From NCBI RefSeq assembly GCF_000801105.2, contig NC_079512.1, positions 25,189,848-25,253,847 on the forward strand: a DNA stretch of 64,000 bases. The letters run 5' to 3'. Numbering within the stretch: the first letter of the stretch is position 1; every line of letters begins with the position of its first letter. A program made the position numbers and the translations under genes. Below, piece by piece: positions 36,373 to 48,941 of this stretch. The notes under the pieces are model-generated. The model saw only the letters and a program-made list of their open reading frames with translations, searched no databases and had not been told where the DNA came from. This DNA comes from Raphanus sativus. Taxonomy: Eukaryota; Streptophyta; Magnoliopsida; Brassicales; Brassicaceae.

Positions 36373-37502
36373 GGTATGAGATCTTATAAAAATATTGTTT
36401 TAAGAGTTTTGCTTCGTGATATGCTTAATTAGTATCTCCTTCTCTTTATATAGGCCGTGAAAGACCGACAATTATTTCGAAATCTCCATATAAATTCGAA
36501 TCTAATTAGTTAATCTTTTAGATTTCGTTTTGATATATATAGAGGACTTGATAATTTTAAGCTAGGCATATATATTTTGGTCTTTTCTTTTTTGCCAAAG
36601 ATAATGATATCTTTTTTTTTATTTTTGTATTTCTTTTTAAGTTAGGAGTTAATTATAAAAATAAATAATATAATAATCCTTCATTTTTCTTTTCTTCTGT
36701 TCATCTGTGTTTAGATTTGTTCACTTACTAAACGAACTGATCACCATGAGCTGAAGCATGTGACCACCACCCCCCCCCCCCAGCTTTTAGATAAGACCAG
36801 ACAAGGAGACAAGAAGTGAGAGTGATCAGAACATGAGATGAGTACTTTTTTTTTGGTAAACATGAGCTGAGTACTTCATCGAGCTTTATATACGATTCTG
36901 TACATTCCTCTCCAGATAATACAAAGCTGAGCCAACCAGAAGACAATGCTGAGCCAAGGTAGCGTACCAGTTCTTGATGATGTGAGCTCTTGCCAAATTC
37001 TTGGGAAAAAATATATGACGCTTTCTCAACTGATCTATACTCTTTTTTTTTTCTGATTTGAAAATTACAATGATATATAACATATTAAGTTTATTATCGT
37101 CAAGGGGTTTTTACTGAATTTTTTTTTCTTTATGCTAACGCATTTTTTGTAATTTTTCTTTTTCTTATTGACAACGCAGTTTTGTAATTATAAGAACGGA
37201 TCAAACGTATCCCATCTAACATATAAATTATGAAAATAACCTATGTAAGATTATTATGTCTTGACCTTCGTCGACCTTTGGTGTCCTCTCGATGTATATA
37301 ATCTTCTGACCTATTCGTCAAATAATTACAAAATAGTTTACACAAAAAAAATTACACCATAATATATTACAGTAAAACCTTAAGACGTAATAATATGCAA
37401 ATTTAGCTTTGAATAGTTACCTATATCCTTTCACTTTTATTACAACTTAAATATATTTAAAAGTGATTAAACTCTCCTATTGGATCAGATTAATGGACTT
37501 TG
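36373..37502. other. Intergenic, low-complexity tracts
   Basis: No gene seen. It contains a pure C run of about 14 at 36767-36780 and one poly(T) micro-insertion. Short minus-strand frames here have no motif. Confidence 0.55.
36832..36875 (-). repeat. Poly(T) micro-insertion with 15-bp direct repeats
   Basis: CATGAGATGAGTACT (36832-36846) and CATGAGCTGAGTACT (36861-36875) flank TTTTTTTTGGTAAA. There is one mismatch between repeats. Confidence 0.78.
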
Positions 37503-37808
37503 TCAATATATATTAAAACGTAAAACCAAAAATAAAGCAATACTGTTACCCCAGTTATGTTTACCTATTAACCTTCCGTTCATATGTTCAACAGCTTGTT
37601 CAGCACTATGCGTGCTTTCAAACTCAACGAAAGCAAATCCTCGCGACTCTCCTCTGTAATCCTTTGCTAGAATCGATCTTGTAATATTTCCGAAACCCGA
37701 TACCATCTGAATCAATATTCCTTCAGAGACTCGTGGATCAAGATTTGCTATATACAAACTCTTGAACTGGCTTGGACAAGAAGAAGATTCGTTACAACTT
37801 ACAATCAT
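37503..37808 (-). CDS. Small RRM RNA-binding protein, possibly partial
   Basis: A single RRM is clear: RNP2 as LYIANL and RNP1 as RGFAFVEF, with DPRVSEGILIQMVSGFGN between them and a closing helix (SAEQAVEHMNGRLIG). The start MIVSCNESSSCPS is the only upstream Met. After GRLIG a good donor (GTAAAC, about 37564) suggests another exon, but I could not find a convincing downstream exon on the minus strand. The last RRM strand and anything beyond it may therefore be missing. It matches in position the small RRM gene At5g03580 of Arabidopsis. Target RNA unknown. Confidence 0.62.
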   Translation of the reverse strand: MIVSCNESSSCPSQFKSLYIANLDPRVSEGILIQMVSGFGNITRSILAKDYRGESRGFAFVEFESTHSAEQAVEHMNGRLIGKHNWGNSIALFLVLRFNIY

Positions 37809-37886
37809 CGTTCCTCATCTTTAGCTCTGTTCCATACCTTCGTAGTAATAAATTTAATGCTTTGTAACAAAAGTATATATGTGGTG

Positions 37887-37929
37887 CATTCATATAGACT
37901 TTTTTTTTGCTAAGACATTCATATAGATT
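37887..37929 (-). repeat. Poly(T) micro-insertion with direct repeats
   Basis: CATTCATATAGACT (37887-37900) and CATTCATATAGATT (37916-37929) flank a T run plus GCTAAGA. One mismatch. Confidence 0.72.
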
Positions 37930-39075
37930 TAAATGTATGAACTACCTAAAAGGAGTGATTACAGTCCGTACAGACCTGTGGCGGAGGGGACAAGTCGGAA
38001 GACCATTAAGCATAGTTGTCAATACAAACACCGCCGTTACAAGCATCAATAAAAGCAGCGATGACGTCATTTTCTGTCAACAATTCGTATTGATTATATT
38101 TGATGTACTCTTTTTTTATCACTCTTCTCTCAAGAAGAGAATAAAATCAAAGACTGAAAAAGTGAAGAACGTAACTAATGTATAGTGAGAATGCTCTTGT
38201 TTACATTTCCATGCCTGTTAATATAACTTTTTTTGTCATTTAATGCATTTACCGAGTTAGATATCGTATTTAATCTTTGTTAGTTAGTAGTAGGTTCAGA
38301 TTTTAATTAATATGCTTTCTAATTCCATCCTATAAGACTTACATGTGTTTGTTTACAGTAAAGAGGTGGATACAGATACTTTTTCTAATTATGATGCTAA
38401 AAAATTAATATGTTTTCCTCTATTTAACCCCAAACTGTTATTTATACAGAATTTATATTTAATAGATTTGTTTTCATTTAAGGCTGCACTGAATTAGAAA
38501 TTATCATTAAGAAATTAAATTTGGTAAAAAAAATTAGATTCTTTTTTTGACGTTCAAAAAAAAAATTACATTCTATAAGAGCTTTGTGGTCCATTCAAAA
38601 ATTACATTCTACAAGAGCTTTTTGAAGTTAAAAAAAAGTGGTCCTTTTCTATGAATGGGCTGATGAGATCTAGGCTCTTCTTATTTCAACTAGATTAGTT
38701 CAAGTTTCATGGGCTGTGCAACTATCTATTGTAGGGTGGGCCTTTTTGTAAAACAAAAAGAGGATGTTATCTTGCATCCTCTTTTTGCATAAAACAAATA
38801 TATGGAGTATTGAAGGAAATTTTTTTTTGGATCAATTTATCACATTGGTCAATATTTAATTCACTTAAATATGTTTACTTTTGCTAAACGGTTTAAGTCT
38901 TTGTGTTTTTGCATATGCTTATTATGGTTGTGTTGTACCTTGTAAGTACCCCGGTGAAAATGAGTTTTTTGGATTTTTTCCCATCAGCATCGGATGGCAC
39001 CGTTCGTTACCGACGCATGAAGTAGGCTCAGACTAAGATAGTAGACTTATGCATTAATGCATTAAACTTTGTTTT
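37930..39075. other. Intergenic; short duplications and a hairpin
   Basis: No gene recognised. A 33-bp tandem duplication lies at about 38557-38623 (AAAATTACATTCTATAAGAG and a near copy). A perfect 13-bp inverted repeat CAAAAAGAGGATG/CATCCTCTTTTTG is at 38754-38766 and 38775-38787. Confidence 0.55.
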
Positions 39076-39080
39076 GTGTG

Positions 39081-39761
39081 TGTTGAGTCTTAGTGAAGAA
39101 GATCAAGAAGAAGATAAAAAGAAGAAGACGTGAAGAAGAAGTTTCTATTTATTATGGACAAGACCACGTGAGTTTTTCTTTGCAGGACCACAAAGACTAG
39201 CCGTTTGCCACAGCTCATAAAAGCAAAAGCAAACTGCTATTTGTCGGGTTCTGAACAAGCAGATAAGAGAGAGTCGACAGCTAGCTTCCGTACATGGAGC
39301 GTGCTTGGGATTGCATCAAAACGGCATCACAAGAGGCGTCTAGGTTACAAGGTCTTTGTCATATAAATAGCTACATTGTATAGAGAGATAGATAAGACAA
39401 GCAGTAGAACAAAAATACAGAGCATAAACTTGTATTGTTGTTCTTGGGAGAAAGAGGTTAGAGAGTGATTCCGAGAGAAGCTTTGTAAAGGGCTTGTGAA
39501 TGTCTGAAACTTTCTTGTAAACCTCTGATCTAGTGGATTCCGGGACAACAGCTTCCCGGCCCAGACTAACACCCTCGTTAACGGGTGTAACTGGGTTACC
39601 AATCTCTTGTCTTGTTCTGTTTTCTTCAGTGCTCTGTTTTCTCTTCAGTACTCTGTTTTTCACTTGAGTGTTTGAGGTCACAAACTTGTTCAGTTGTTTC
39701 TTGCGTGTGTGAACTTCTTATCAGCTAAAGGATACGTATTTGAGTGGATAGTAGCTTCACA
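39081..39761 (+). mobile_element. Probable solo LTR (Copia-like)
   Basis: A 681-bp block begins TGTTGAGTC and ends TTCACA, with the 5-bp repeat GTGTG on both sides (39076-39080 and 39762-39766). It contains an ATATAAATAG promoter box at about 39361, and downstream text resembling Ty1/copia LTR leaders (CTAGTGGATTCCGGGACAAC, then AACTGGGTTACCAATCTCTTG). No coding region or second LTR adjoins it. GTGTG is low-complexity, so the boundary is only moderately certain. Confidence 0.6.
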
Positions 39762-39766
39762 GTGTG

Positions 39767-40514
39767 ACGATGTAGTCAAGGTTTTCGAGTTCGTAATGTT
39801 TGTAATATAACTAGTGTCGAATGTCAATGTAATTTATCTGAGTATTAGTAAGTGGTTACGAAGAGAAAGCAGTTCTGTACTCACCACCGACCCACGGGTT
39901 TTGCGTGGCAATCTTTTTGTCTAAAATAACTACGTGTAGATAATAGGGTTCCTTAATTTGTTTGGCAGTGATTAAGCCATACCTATTGATATTTGACAAG
40001 ACCAACCAAAAAAACATAGTTTCGCTCGTATTTTCTTGTTTGGTAGACATGTGTTCACTGTAGACATGTGCTCACTGTATTTTTTTTTTTTACAATACTC
40101 CCCTTCGGGACCATGACTTATTACAAGTAATATGCATAAAATCAAAATTTCTTTTATTCGTTTGCTGTACAAGCACCATACAACGACGATGGAGGATTTA
40201 TTTGTCCGATTATAGATATTTTGTGGAATCTAATTTTCGTCAAGTTTAGTGGTCATTGTGTTAATAGAGGACAAGGAAAAGAACTACCGATAGATATTTT
40301 GATATGATATTATTTTAGGAGTACACATTAGGACTTTATTAGATTATATTCAATTTAAAAATTTAGTTATATATAAATATTGTAAAATTAATTGTTTCCC
40401 ATATGTCCGGGTTCATAAATAAGAAGGAATAACACACATCAAATTCAGTTCTCCAAGTTTCACTCCTTTAGACCATCTCTTCCACATGAACTCTCTCTTT
40501 CTCTAAATCTTGAA
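39767..40514. other. Intergenic; upstream of first GDSL gene
   Basis: No gene seen. A 17-bp unit TAGACATGTGYTCACTG is repeated in tandem at about 40044-40077. The final 100 bp before 40515 are C/T-rich, as in a 5' UTR. Confidence 0.5.
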
Positions 40515-42970
40515 ATGGATTCCTTGATAAAACTCTTCTTCTCAATATTACTAATCTCTTCTCTAATTTTTGGTAATGTTATCTTACAATACTTGGTACA
40601 AAGAAATAATAAAAAAAGAATTGACTGATTTTAGAAGTTAAAATTTGTTGTTTATGGATCTATTTTGGCAGGAGAAATCAATGGAGTCGAGAGTTCTTCA
40701 TCAAACCATCATCATCATCGTTATCATCATCCTCACTTGTCCAGCCCAAAGAAGTTGTTTGTGTTCGGAGATTCTTACGCTGATACCGGGAACATAAAGA
40801 AACCTCACTCTGTATCATGGAGAGTCCCTTACGGCAATACTTTCCCCGGTAAACCCTCCGGTCGTTTCTCTGACGGTCGAGTCTCCACCGATTTTTTAGG
40901 TACCACCTATCTTTTGCTTTCTTCTTTTGTCAACAGGTACCAACTATCAAACCTTTAAGCTGTTGCATTTTCGACCCCAACCCTAACACGTTATCTTCAT
41001 AATTTCACATGTGTGTTTTTTTCCTCTTACATTCCTCTTACGGTGAAAATGTGAAAGGGAACACACATATGTGAATTGTCAATGTACACGCGTTATAGTT
41101 TGAATTCGCATTACTTTCCTAGGAACTGATTAAATAAATATTTTTGGTGCAGTGTTAGAAATTTTGATGACTGGGATGTAGTCTAGTGGTTTGTGCTTGG
41201 GTCGAATAATTTTATAGTGCAACATGAAAACTATGTAAATTAATGAAACCAAAACAATTTCGGTTTATCTATAATATAAAAAGTACAGTATTCAGACTAA
41301 TCTAAACTAGCAGATTATTATCTTATGTCAATCGAGTTTTTTTCTGGTAAAATATTAAGAAATAGCCAAGAGTTTCGATATTAAATATATAATACAAATA
41401 TAGTCATCACATTCCAAAGAGATTATTACGTCGATAAGGTATACATATTATGGAATAAAGCATACGTAATTGTTTAGAATAGGTACATGTCATAATTTTT
41501 ATTTACTAATCAGTTTGAAATCACTTTTCTTAATTCATTGATATCTTAACTAGGCTGCTCATATATTTTTAAAATTTGATTATTTGTATTGAAACACTTG
41601 TAAATAATCATACAATCTATGTTGGTGGATGAGTGCAGCCAGATTGTTGGGGATTAAAACACCCTTTGCTTACCTCTGGAAAGAATACGTGGGAAAAGAA
41701 CGATTACGGAACGGAATGAATTTTGCGTACGGAGGAACCGGAGTGTTCAACACTAAGAGTACGAGTCCCAACATGACCATTCAGATCAATCTATTCGAGC
41801 AGCTCCTCGGCGATATCTACTCTCAGTCTGACCTTTCTTCTTCCCTCGCTCTCGTCAGCGTTGCTGGCAACGACTACTCCAATTACCTCGCTCTAAACCG
41901 CTCCATCGCTGTAAGAAACCACTCCTCTTTCACAAAAAAAAAAGATAAATCTTTTTATCTTTGAGATCATGTCACTTTTTATTATTTTACTTATTCAGAT
42001 AGATTTTTGACTTCTAAAATCAGTCAATTCTTTTTTTATTATTTCTTTGTACCAAGTATTGTAAGATAACATTTGGTTACTTTTGGTTCACAAATTTTAA
42101 AAAGTTAAATAATAATAAGTGGCATGATCTCAAATTATCAGAATAATAATAATAACATAAAATTAACTTAAATTAGTTATGGCCTTTTAAATTTCAGATT
42201 AGGCCATATATATAGTTGTCCTGACAGGCTGACAGCTATAACTTCTATAACTGAACAATAATTGCTTGATTGCTTCGTTAGGGTTGCAGTATGAAATAAA
42301 TATCATACAGTATAACTTTTACGTATAGCAATTTAAAGAAATAGCTACCAAAACTTTTACGTATTTTACCTCTATTGCAACATGCAGGCCCTCCCAATAT
42401 TCATCAAGCAAGTTGTGGATCAAACCGAGCTGAATCTAAGACGAATACAGGTCCTGGGAGTAAAAAAGATAGCAATACCATCGCTCCAGCCTCTTGGATG
42501 CCTCCCCCTCTACACCTCGTCCGAGGGTTGCAACGAGACTTATAACGCGTTGGTAAACTACCATAACAGCTTGTTGGAGCAAGTAGTAGCCAAGCTCAAC
42601 AACGAGACCAATCATTCGACTTTTGCCATCGTTGATTTCTATAACGCCTTTTTGACCGTCTTCAAGAACAAAGGAGAGAATCCAGGTAACAAAAGTTTTT
42701 GACATTTTTATTCTCAACTAGTTTAAAAAGCATTTTCGGTTGACCAGTCTTTATGAAAATGCAGAGAGTAAGAGGTTTGAAACCCCGTTGAAACCATGTT
42801 GCGAAGGCAGTTGCGGGAATGTGGACGAGAAGGGTGCGAATAAGTATGCGTTATGTGATGATCCTGAGGCTGCTTTCTTCTGGGATGGACTTCATCCTAC
42901 TCAACGAGGATGGGAATCTATTTACTCTGTTTTAAGAAAAGCTCTATCTGCGTCTTTGCTTAAACTGTAA
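40515..42970 (+). CDS. GDSL-type esterase/lipase, copy 1
   Basis: Five exons (40515-40572, 40672-40899, 41639-41910, 42388-42685, 42765-42970) encode 353 residues. A hydrophobic signal peptide (MDSLIKLFFSILLISSLIF) directs secretion. The SGNH hydrolase blocks are present: FGDSYADTGN with nucleophile S54, FAYGGTGVF with the block II Gly, SVAGNDYS with the block III Asn, and FWDGLHPT with D326 and H329. After the signal peptide a His-rich stretch (residues 32-41, seven His) is unusual. The gene belongs to the At5g03600/At5g03610 pair and is tandem with the copy at 45802. Substrate unknown; these enzymes cleave acyl esters outside the cell. Confidence 0.94.
41960..42134. mobile_element. MITE-like element in GDSL copy 1 intron 3
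   Basis: The terminal inverted repeats TTTGAGATCATGTCACTT and AAGTGGCATGATCTCAAA bound 175 bp. TTATC flanks each side (41955-41959 and 42135-42139). The inner part (42007-42072) is the reverse complement of the start of intron 1 of the same gene (40577-40642). Confidence 0.72.
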
Positions 42971-43033
42971 ACACACAAGTTGGGATTAGAGAACCGAAAT
43001 GTATTTAGTAAAACCACGCTTTGACCAAAGCAT

Positions 43034-43077
43034 AAACCTCTAGTTTTTTTTTTTTGAAACTAAAACCTCTAGTTTTT
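43034..43077 (-). repeat. Poly(T) micro-insertion with 15-bp direct repeats
   Basis: AAACCTCTAGTTTTT at 43034-43048 recurs at 43063-43077 around TTTTTTTGAAACTA. It lies just downstream of GDSL copy 1. Confidence 0.78.
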
Positions 43078-43168
43078 CAAATATGTACTTTTGTTATTTT
43101 TAATAAAATCTGTTACTTAGTTGAATTAAGTAACTTTAATCTTTTATTAAAAAAAAAAAAAAAAGTAA

Positions 43169-44190
<1,022 letters not shown>

Positions 44191-44952
44191 AAGAAACATA
44201 CGAGAATTTAATGGCAAAGTAACGAGTCAATAATCAAGGGGGATGTGCCAATATGCCATTGATGTGATATTTTTTTGTCAACACCATTGGTGTCATGGTG
44301 TGAATTAGACGAGAAAAGTCTTTGTTTCTGTACGCAGCCATGTTTTAGGGCGTGTGAACATACAAAATCTCGATTAATATCTTTTTTTTTTGTTAAATCT
44401 TGATTACTATTAATTCCGGGTTACCTACGAATTCGAATTGTAGAGTGTGAGTACGAGAATCGAAATCAGGATTCTTGCCTCAAATCAATACATAAATATT
44501 AAAGTTCACAAAAACCCAACACATATTCATATTTTGGTAAATGGAATAAGCAAAGACTTCAAATATGAACGTCGACGACCAAGAGAAAATGCAAAATTCA
44601 AATCAACACTTGCATTAAATTTACAACTATGTCTTCATCCCTCTAAAACCTCGATAATGTAGTGATGACACAACACCGTTGAGATTAGAGAAAATAGATT
44701 AAAAAATTAGCTGCTATTTTAGAAATGTCTTTATATAAACGGATTAGTATATAAAACTAATCCTCCCTAGGTTTCATAATAAATGTTATTTTAACTCTTT
44801 TTTTCTTGTTACATAAAAATGTTAATTTACAGTTTTAATATAAATTGTATTTATTTTCGGCTGAAAATTAATTGTAAATTGTATTGATTTTGTTAATAAT
44901 TTTATTTATCTTAAATATTATTAATTAAAAATATGTAATTAATAATAATTTA

Positions 44953-44983
<31 letters not shown>

Positions 44984-45801
44984 GTGTAGAAAACGTGAAC
45001 GTGACATTTATTTAGAAATGAATTGATTAATAAACGCTTGTCAATTTTGGCAAACTAAATTCCTAATTAACTATATTGACCAGACCAAGTAATAGTCTCC
45101 GTCAGTAATTACGTAAATGCCTTTGGTTTTAGAAGTTAATATATTTGATATGATACAATATACCCAATTGTTAGTATTATATTTTCTTTTTGTAACAAAG
45201 TATTAGATCATGATTAGTATTTTTAATAAAAAAGCACAAATATATACTCTTTTTATTAACTTGAAAGTATTTGACCTATGAAATTGTCAAAATTAATCCA
45301 ACAAAAAATGTGGTTTACCGATAGATCTTTTATTCGAGAATTCAAGTGAGGCTAAAAACATAGTTCTATATCCGCATGGCTGCATATGTCTAGTGCTGTG
45401 GAATTCTTTCGAACTCACGTTGTTTAACTTACTAAAATTAGCTTACCATGCGTGCTTATAAATATATACTTATCCAAAACTATTATCTCTAACCCCAATC
45501 GCATAATAATCACAATTAGACATTAAGCAATACTGTACAAAAGAAACTCAAATGGGCAAAACAGAAGAACGAATAAATACAAAGAATAAAGATACAAAAG
45601 TTGACCAGATCGCAGTCGTTTCACAACAACTGAAGGCTGCCTTTACCTTACTATATATATAAGGCACAAAGACATTAGTTAGAACACAATCCAATTTCAG
45701 TTCTTTAAACTTGTCTCCTTTTAAACCCCATCTTCTATCTCTTATCTCCCTGCCTTTCTATTGTCACTAAAAGAGAAGCCTTTGCTCTGAGAATCTTGAA
45801 A
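44191..45801. other. Intergenic between RPL10 retrocopy and GDSL copy 2
   Basis: No gene. It includes a micro-insertion with imperfect 16-bp repeats (44365-44410, around a T run plus GTTA), a (TA)n tract at about 44953-44974 and a block at about 45057-45175 that also occurs inside GDSL copy 2 intron 2. The last 150 bp have a TATATATAAGG box near 45653 and C/T-rich leader. Confidence 0.6.
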
Positions 45802-48800
45802 ATGGATTATTTGATCAAACTCTTCTTCTGCCTCTCTGTATTTCTCCTCTTTGGTAATTTACATCCATCTTATAGCTCTCATCACAACAATTTAATTTTG
45901 AAACCCATATGCCCCCAATATTAACTTTGATTTATTTTTTAATTATGCAGGAGAAATAAATGGAGTTGAGGGCTCGGATAAAAATCAGCGCATGTACGGA
46001 TTTAGACCAACGAAGCTGTTTGTGTTCGGAGATTCATATGCTGATACAGGGAACATTAAGAAGTCTCTCTCTAGTTCTTGGAAATTCCCTTATGGTATCA
46101 CTTTCCCTGGTAAACCAGCCGGCCGTTTTTCCGACGGCCGCGTCTCTACCGATTTTCTTGGTAACTCTTCCTCTTCACAATCCTTAGACTAAACAAGCGA
46201 TATTTTTGTTTGAATTCTCTGAATTTTTTTCTAAATTAAATTCCTAATCGATTTTACTGACCAGACCAAGTAAAGTCTCCTGAATCACGTAACTGACTCT
46301 AGTTTTTAGAAGTTAATAATAATATCCAATATGGTACAACTAATACCCGATTCTGTATCAGTTTATGTGGAAATTGTTACGTGATTGATTAATGTTAGGT
46401 ACCATAACTAATCAATGTTTTACCCTCATTTAAAAGTAAAACTAATGACCACATGTAGGACTAACCGCATGTGTTAACAATAGAGGAGTAGTTATAATAA
46501 GAATTTTCTTATAATAATGTATAAATATCTCTGTGCGTAAATGATGACGCGTATTAAATAAGGTCCAAAAACAATGATGGAAGAATGGTCTGGTCTAGTG
46601 TCAAATCCAGTGCGCCCCTCACTTTAGCTTTTTGCCATCTTCTTCTTGTACTTTGCTTTTTAAAGTGATTTTTCACTTTCTTTTCCTTTTATTTATCTTT
46701 AAAACTATTTTATTTTACCTGAAACAAAACTATTTTCATATCCCTTGCTATAACCTACAAACCTTTTTCTGCTAAAAAGTCTATATATATATATATATTT
46801 TTTTTTTTTTTGAACATTTATGTGTATAAAACGTATTGGGTATTGCATTATAATCGATTTTTCTAAATATATTTCTTCGATATATATGTGTTTTGTGTTG
46901 ATAAACAGCTTGTGAAGTAAATTAGACATCATATCAACTTCTTTTTCTTGTGTTAGTGATACATCTAACAAAACTTTTAAAAAATCTAAGAAAATTTAAT
47001 TTATAAATTCTTCACGAAATGTTGTATATATGGAGGTATCACATAACATATATCAAAAAGTAGTGTAACTTGAGTTCTTAACACGTTACTAAGATCACAT
47101 TAGCATGTATGGTATATATGGAGGTATCACATAACATATATCAAAAAATAAATTATCACTTTATTTATTTCTTTTGATTCATAGTGTTCGGTGCTCATCT
47201 GTTATCTTTGCTTTACATATCTCTAGAACTTCCTTTTTCTAAAGGTTAACATTTTCTATTTGAATGTTTCTGTTTATTAATCACATCGTAGCTACTAGTG
47301 CTTAGCATCAACAAAGCAAGAGACACTTCATGCTTCCTTTCCTTTTGCTCTTTAAGATTATTTTATAAAAAAACAATAAAGCTAAAAGTGCTAAACACCA
47401 ACATATGCGCTGTCATAGTCCATACATTAAATAAATATACTAAAAATTAAAAAGGTATGTATCAATTGTCTTTCTATATAGATTTCTTAGGACTGATGAA
47501 TGTCCTATGATTCCTATATTATATACACTAAAAAGGTTTTGAAGTGTCTCAAATTGCAAATTTCGAGTCTGAGAACTGCAATGGAATACAACTGAAGTGA
47601 AGAAGTCAATATAGTCATCATTAATATAAGATAAATTTAAACTTTTTGGAGCATGCTTATTATCATGAACTGTTAAATTCACGCTCGAGTTATTCAAACA
47701 CTAATTCTTTCTAAAATTCACCGAATAATTTTTATTTTTATCTGACTTTTGTAGCAAAATTCGTTGGGATAAAATCACCAATCCCATACTTCTGGAAAGA
47801 TTACGCGGGAAAGAAACGGTTACAATATGGAATGAATTTTGCGTACGGAGGAACAGGAGTCTTCAACACTCAAGTCCCCTTGCCCAACATGACCACGCAG
47901 ATCGATTTCTTCCAGAACATTCTCACAGCCGGAGACATCTACGCTTCCTCCGACTTTTCTTCCTCCGTCGCTCTAGTCAGCGTCGCCGGCAACGACTACT
48001 CCACTTTCATCGCCCAGAACCGCCCTAACTCTGTAAGAAAAACACAACACATTTCATGTTGTGCATAATAATAATAATTAAAAAAAAAACACATTTCATA
48101 TTTATTTTGCCTATCATTATTAGTTTTTGTAGTCTCTGTTCTATGCACAGCCGGATAAAACATTCCTTTTGGCTTTCTCCAAATTTTGAGGAACTACTAA
48201 TACATAAGTTGGATGGTCTCCAAATTGTAAAATTTATATTAAAATTAATTTAAAAATTGTTTATAACCTCAAAATCTCAGATACTTTATTTCAACTGAGA
48301 TTATTCATTTGTTATCTTCATTGGATATCACAGGAGTTTCCGGCATTCATAAAGCAAGTAGTGGATCAAACGGAAGTGAATTTGAGGCGGATCCATGCCT
48401 TGGGAGTGAAGAAAATAGCAGTGCCGTCGTTGCAGCCTCTCGGTTGCATCCCTGGAATCACCGTTGCCTCCTCGTTCCAGCGTTGCAACGAGTCACAAAA
48501 CGCTTTAGTGAAACTTCACAACAACCTATTGCAACAAGTCGTGACAAAGCTCAATAATGAAACCAAGCAGTCGACTTTCATCATCCTTGATCTCTACAAC
48601 GCTTTCTTGACCGTGTTCAAGAACAAAGGAGCTTACCCAGGTAACAAATATAGTTTTGATACTTGCAGAAACAATATTTTTTGCTTAGACTGATTAAATT
48701 GTTTTATGGGAAAATCGCAGGAAGTACAACGTTTCAGAGTCCATTGAAGCCATGTTGCGTAGGCGTGAGCAGTGAGTATTTCTGTGGAAGTGTGGATGAG

Positions 48801-48941
48801 AAGGGAGTGAAGAAGTATGTGATATGTGATAACCCTAAAGCTGCTTTCTTTTGGGATGGAAGTCACCCTACAGAAGAAGGGTGGAGATCGGTTTACTCTG
48901 TTTTACGTGAAAGTCTTACCGCGTCTTTTATTAAAGCGTGA
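45802..48941 (+). CDS. GDSL-type esterase/lipase, copy 2
   Basis: Five exons (45802-45853, 45951-46160, 47755-48032, 48334-48640, 48721-48941) encode 355 residues with the same intron positions as copy 1. The signal peptide is MDYLIKLFFCLSVFLLFG. Catalytic blocks are FGDSYADTGN (S46), FAYGGTGVF, SVAGNDYS and FWDGSHPT (D328, H331). It lacks the His-rich stretch of copy 1 and keeps a longer Cys loop near the end (CCVGVSSEYFCG). Intron 2 is about 1.6 kb and repeat-rich. It resembles Arabidopsis At5g03610 most closely. All catalytic residues are intact, so both copies are probably active secreted esterases. Confidence 0.95.
46238..46360. repeat. Intronic block also found upstream of the gene (45057-45175)
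   Basis: Both contain AAATTCCTAAT, TGACCAGACCAAGTAA, AGTCTCC and TTTAGAAGTTAATA in the same order and strand. The intergenic copy may be a remnant of another GDSL intron 2. Confidence 0.68.
47024..47147. repeat. 36-bp direct repeat in GDSL copy 2 intron 2
   Basis: A 36-bp sequence beginning GTATATATGGAGGTATCAC is identical at 47024-47059 and 47112-47147, with 52 bp between. The identity suggests recent duplication. Confidence 0.85.

Larger units (their letters stand above)
34070..36490. repeat. Tandem segmental duplication carrying the two coiled-coil genes
   Basis: Unit 1 (about 34110-34985) and unit 2 (about 35020-36480) share flanking DNA, for example TTTGTTTATCTG.AGCA, CTTAATGAATCATTCATGT (one change) and AAAGGTCGAT, besides the genes. 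Unit 2 is longer because its gene keeps the central region. Confidence 0.75.

Noticed and set aside
36373..37083. Search for MIR822-like hairpin, expected near this position from Arabidopsis
   Set aside because: No sequence resembling the mature miRNA or its complement was seen.
41150..41230. Possible third plus-strand SINE (TAGTCTAGTGGT with GGGTCGAA)
   Set aside because: B box is poor, no A tail and no flanking repeat; too degenerate to support.
44953..44974. (TA)n tract as functional element
   Set aside because: Plain microsatellite, like those near 62125 and 62465.
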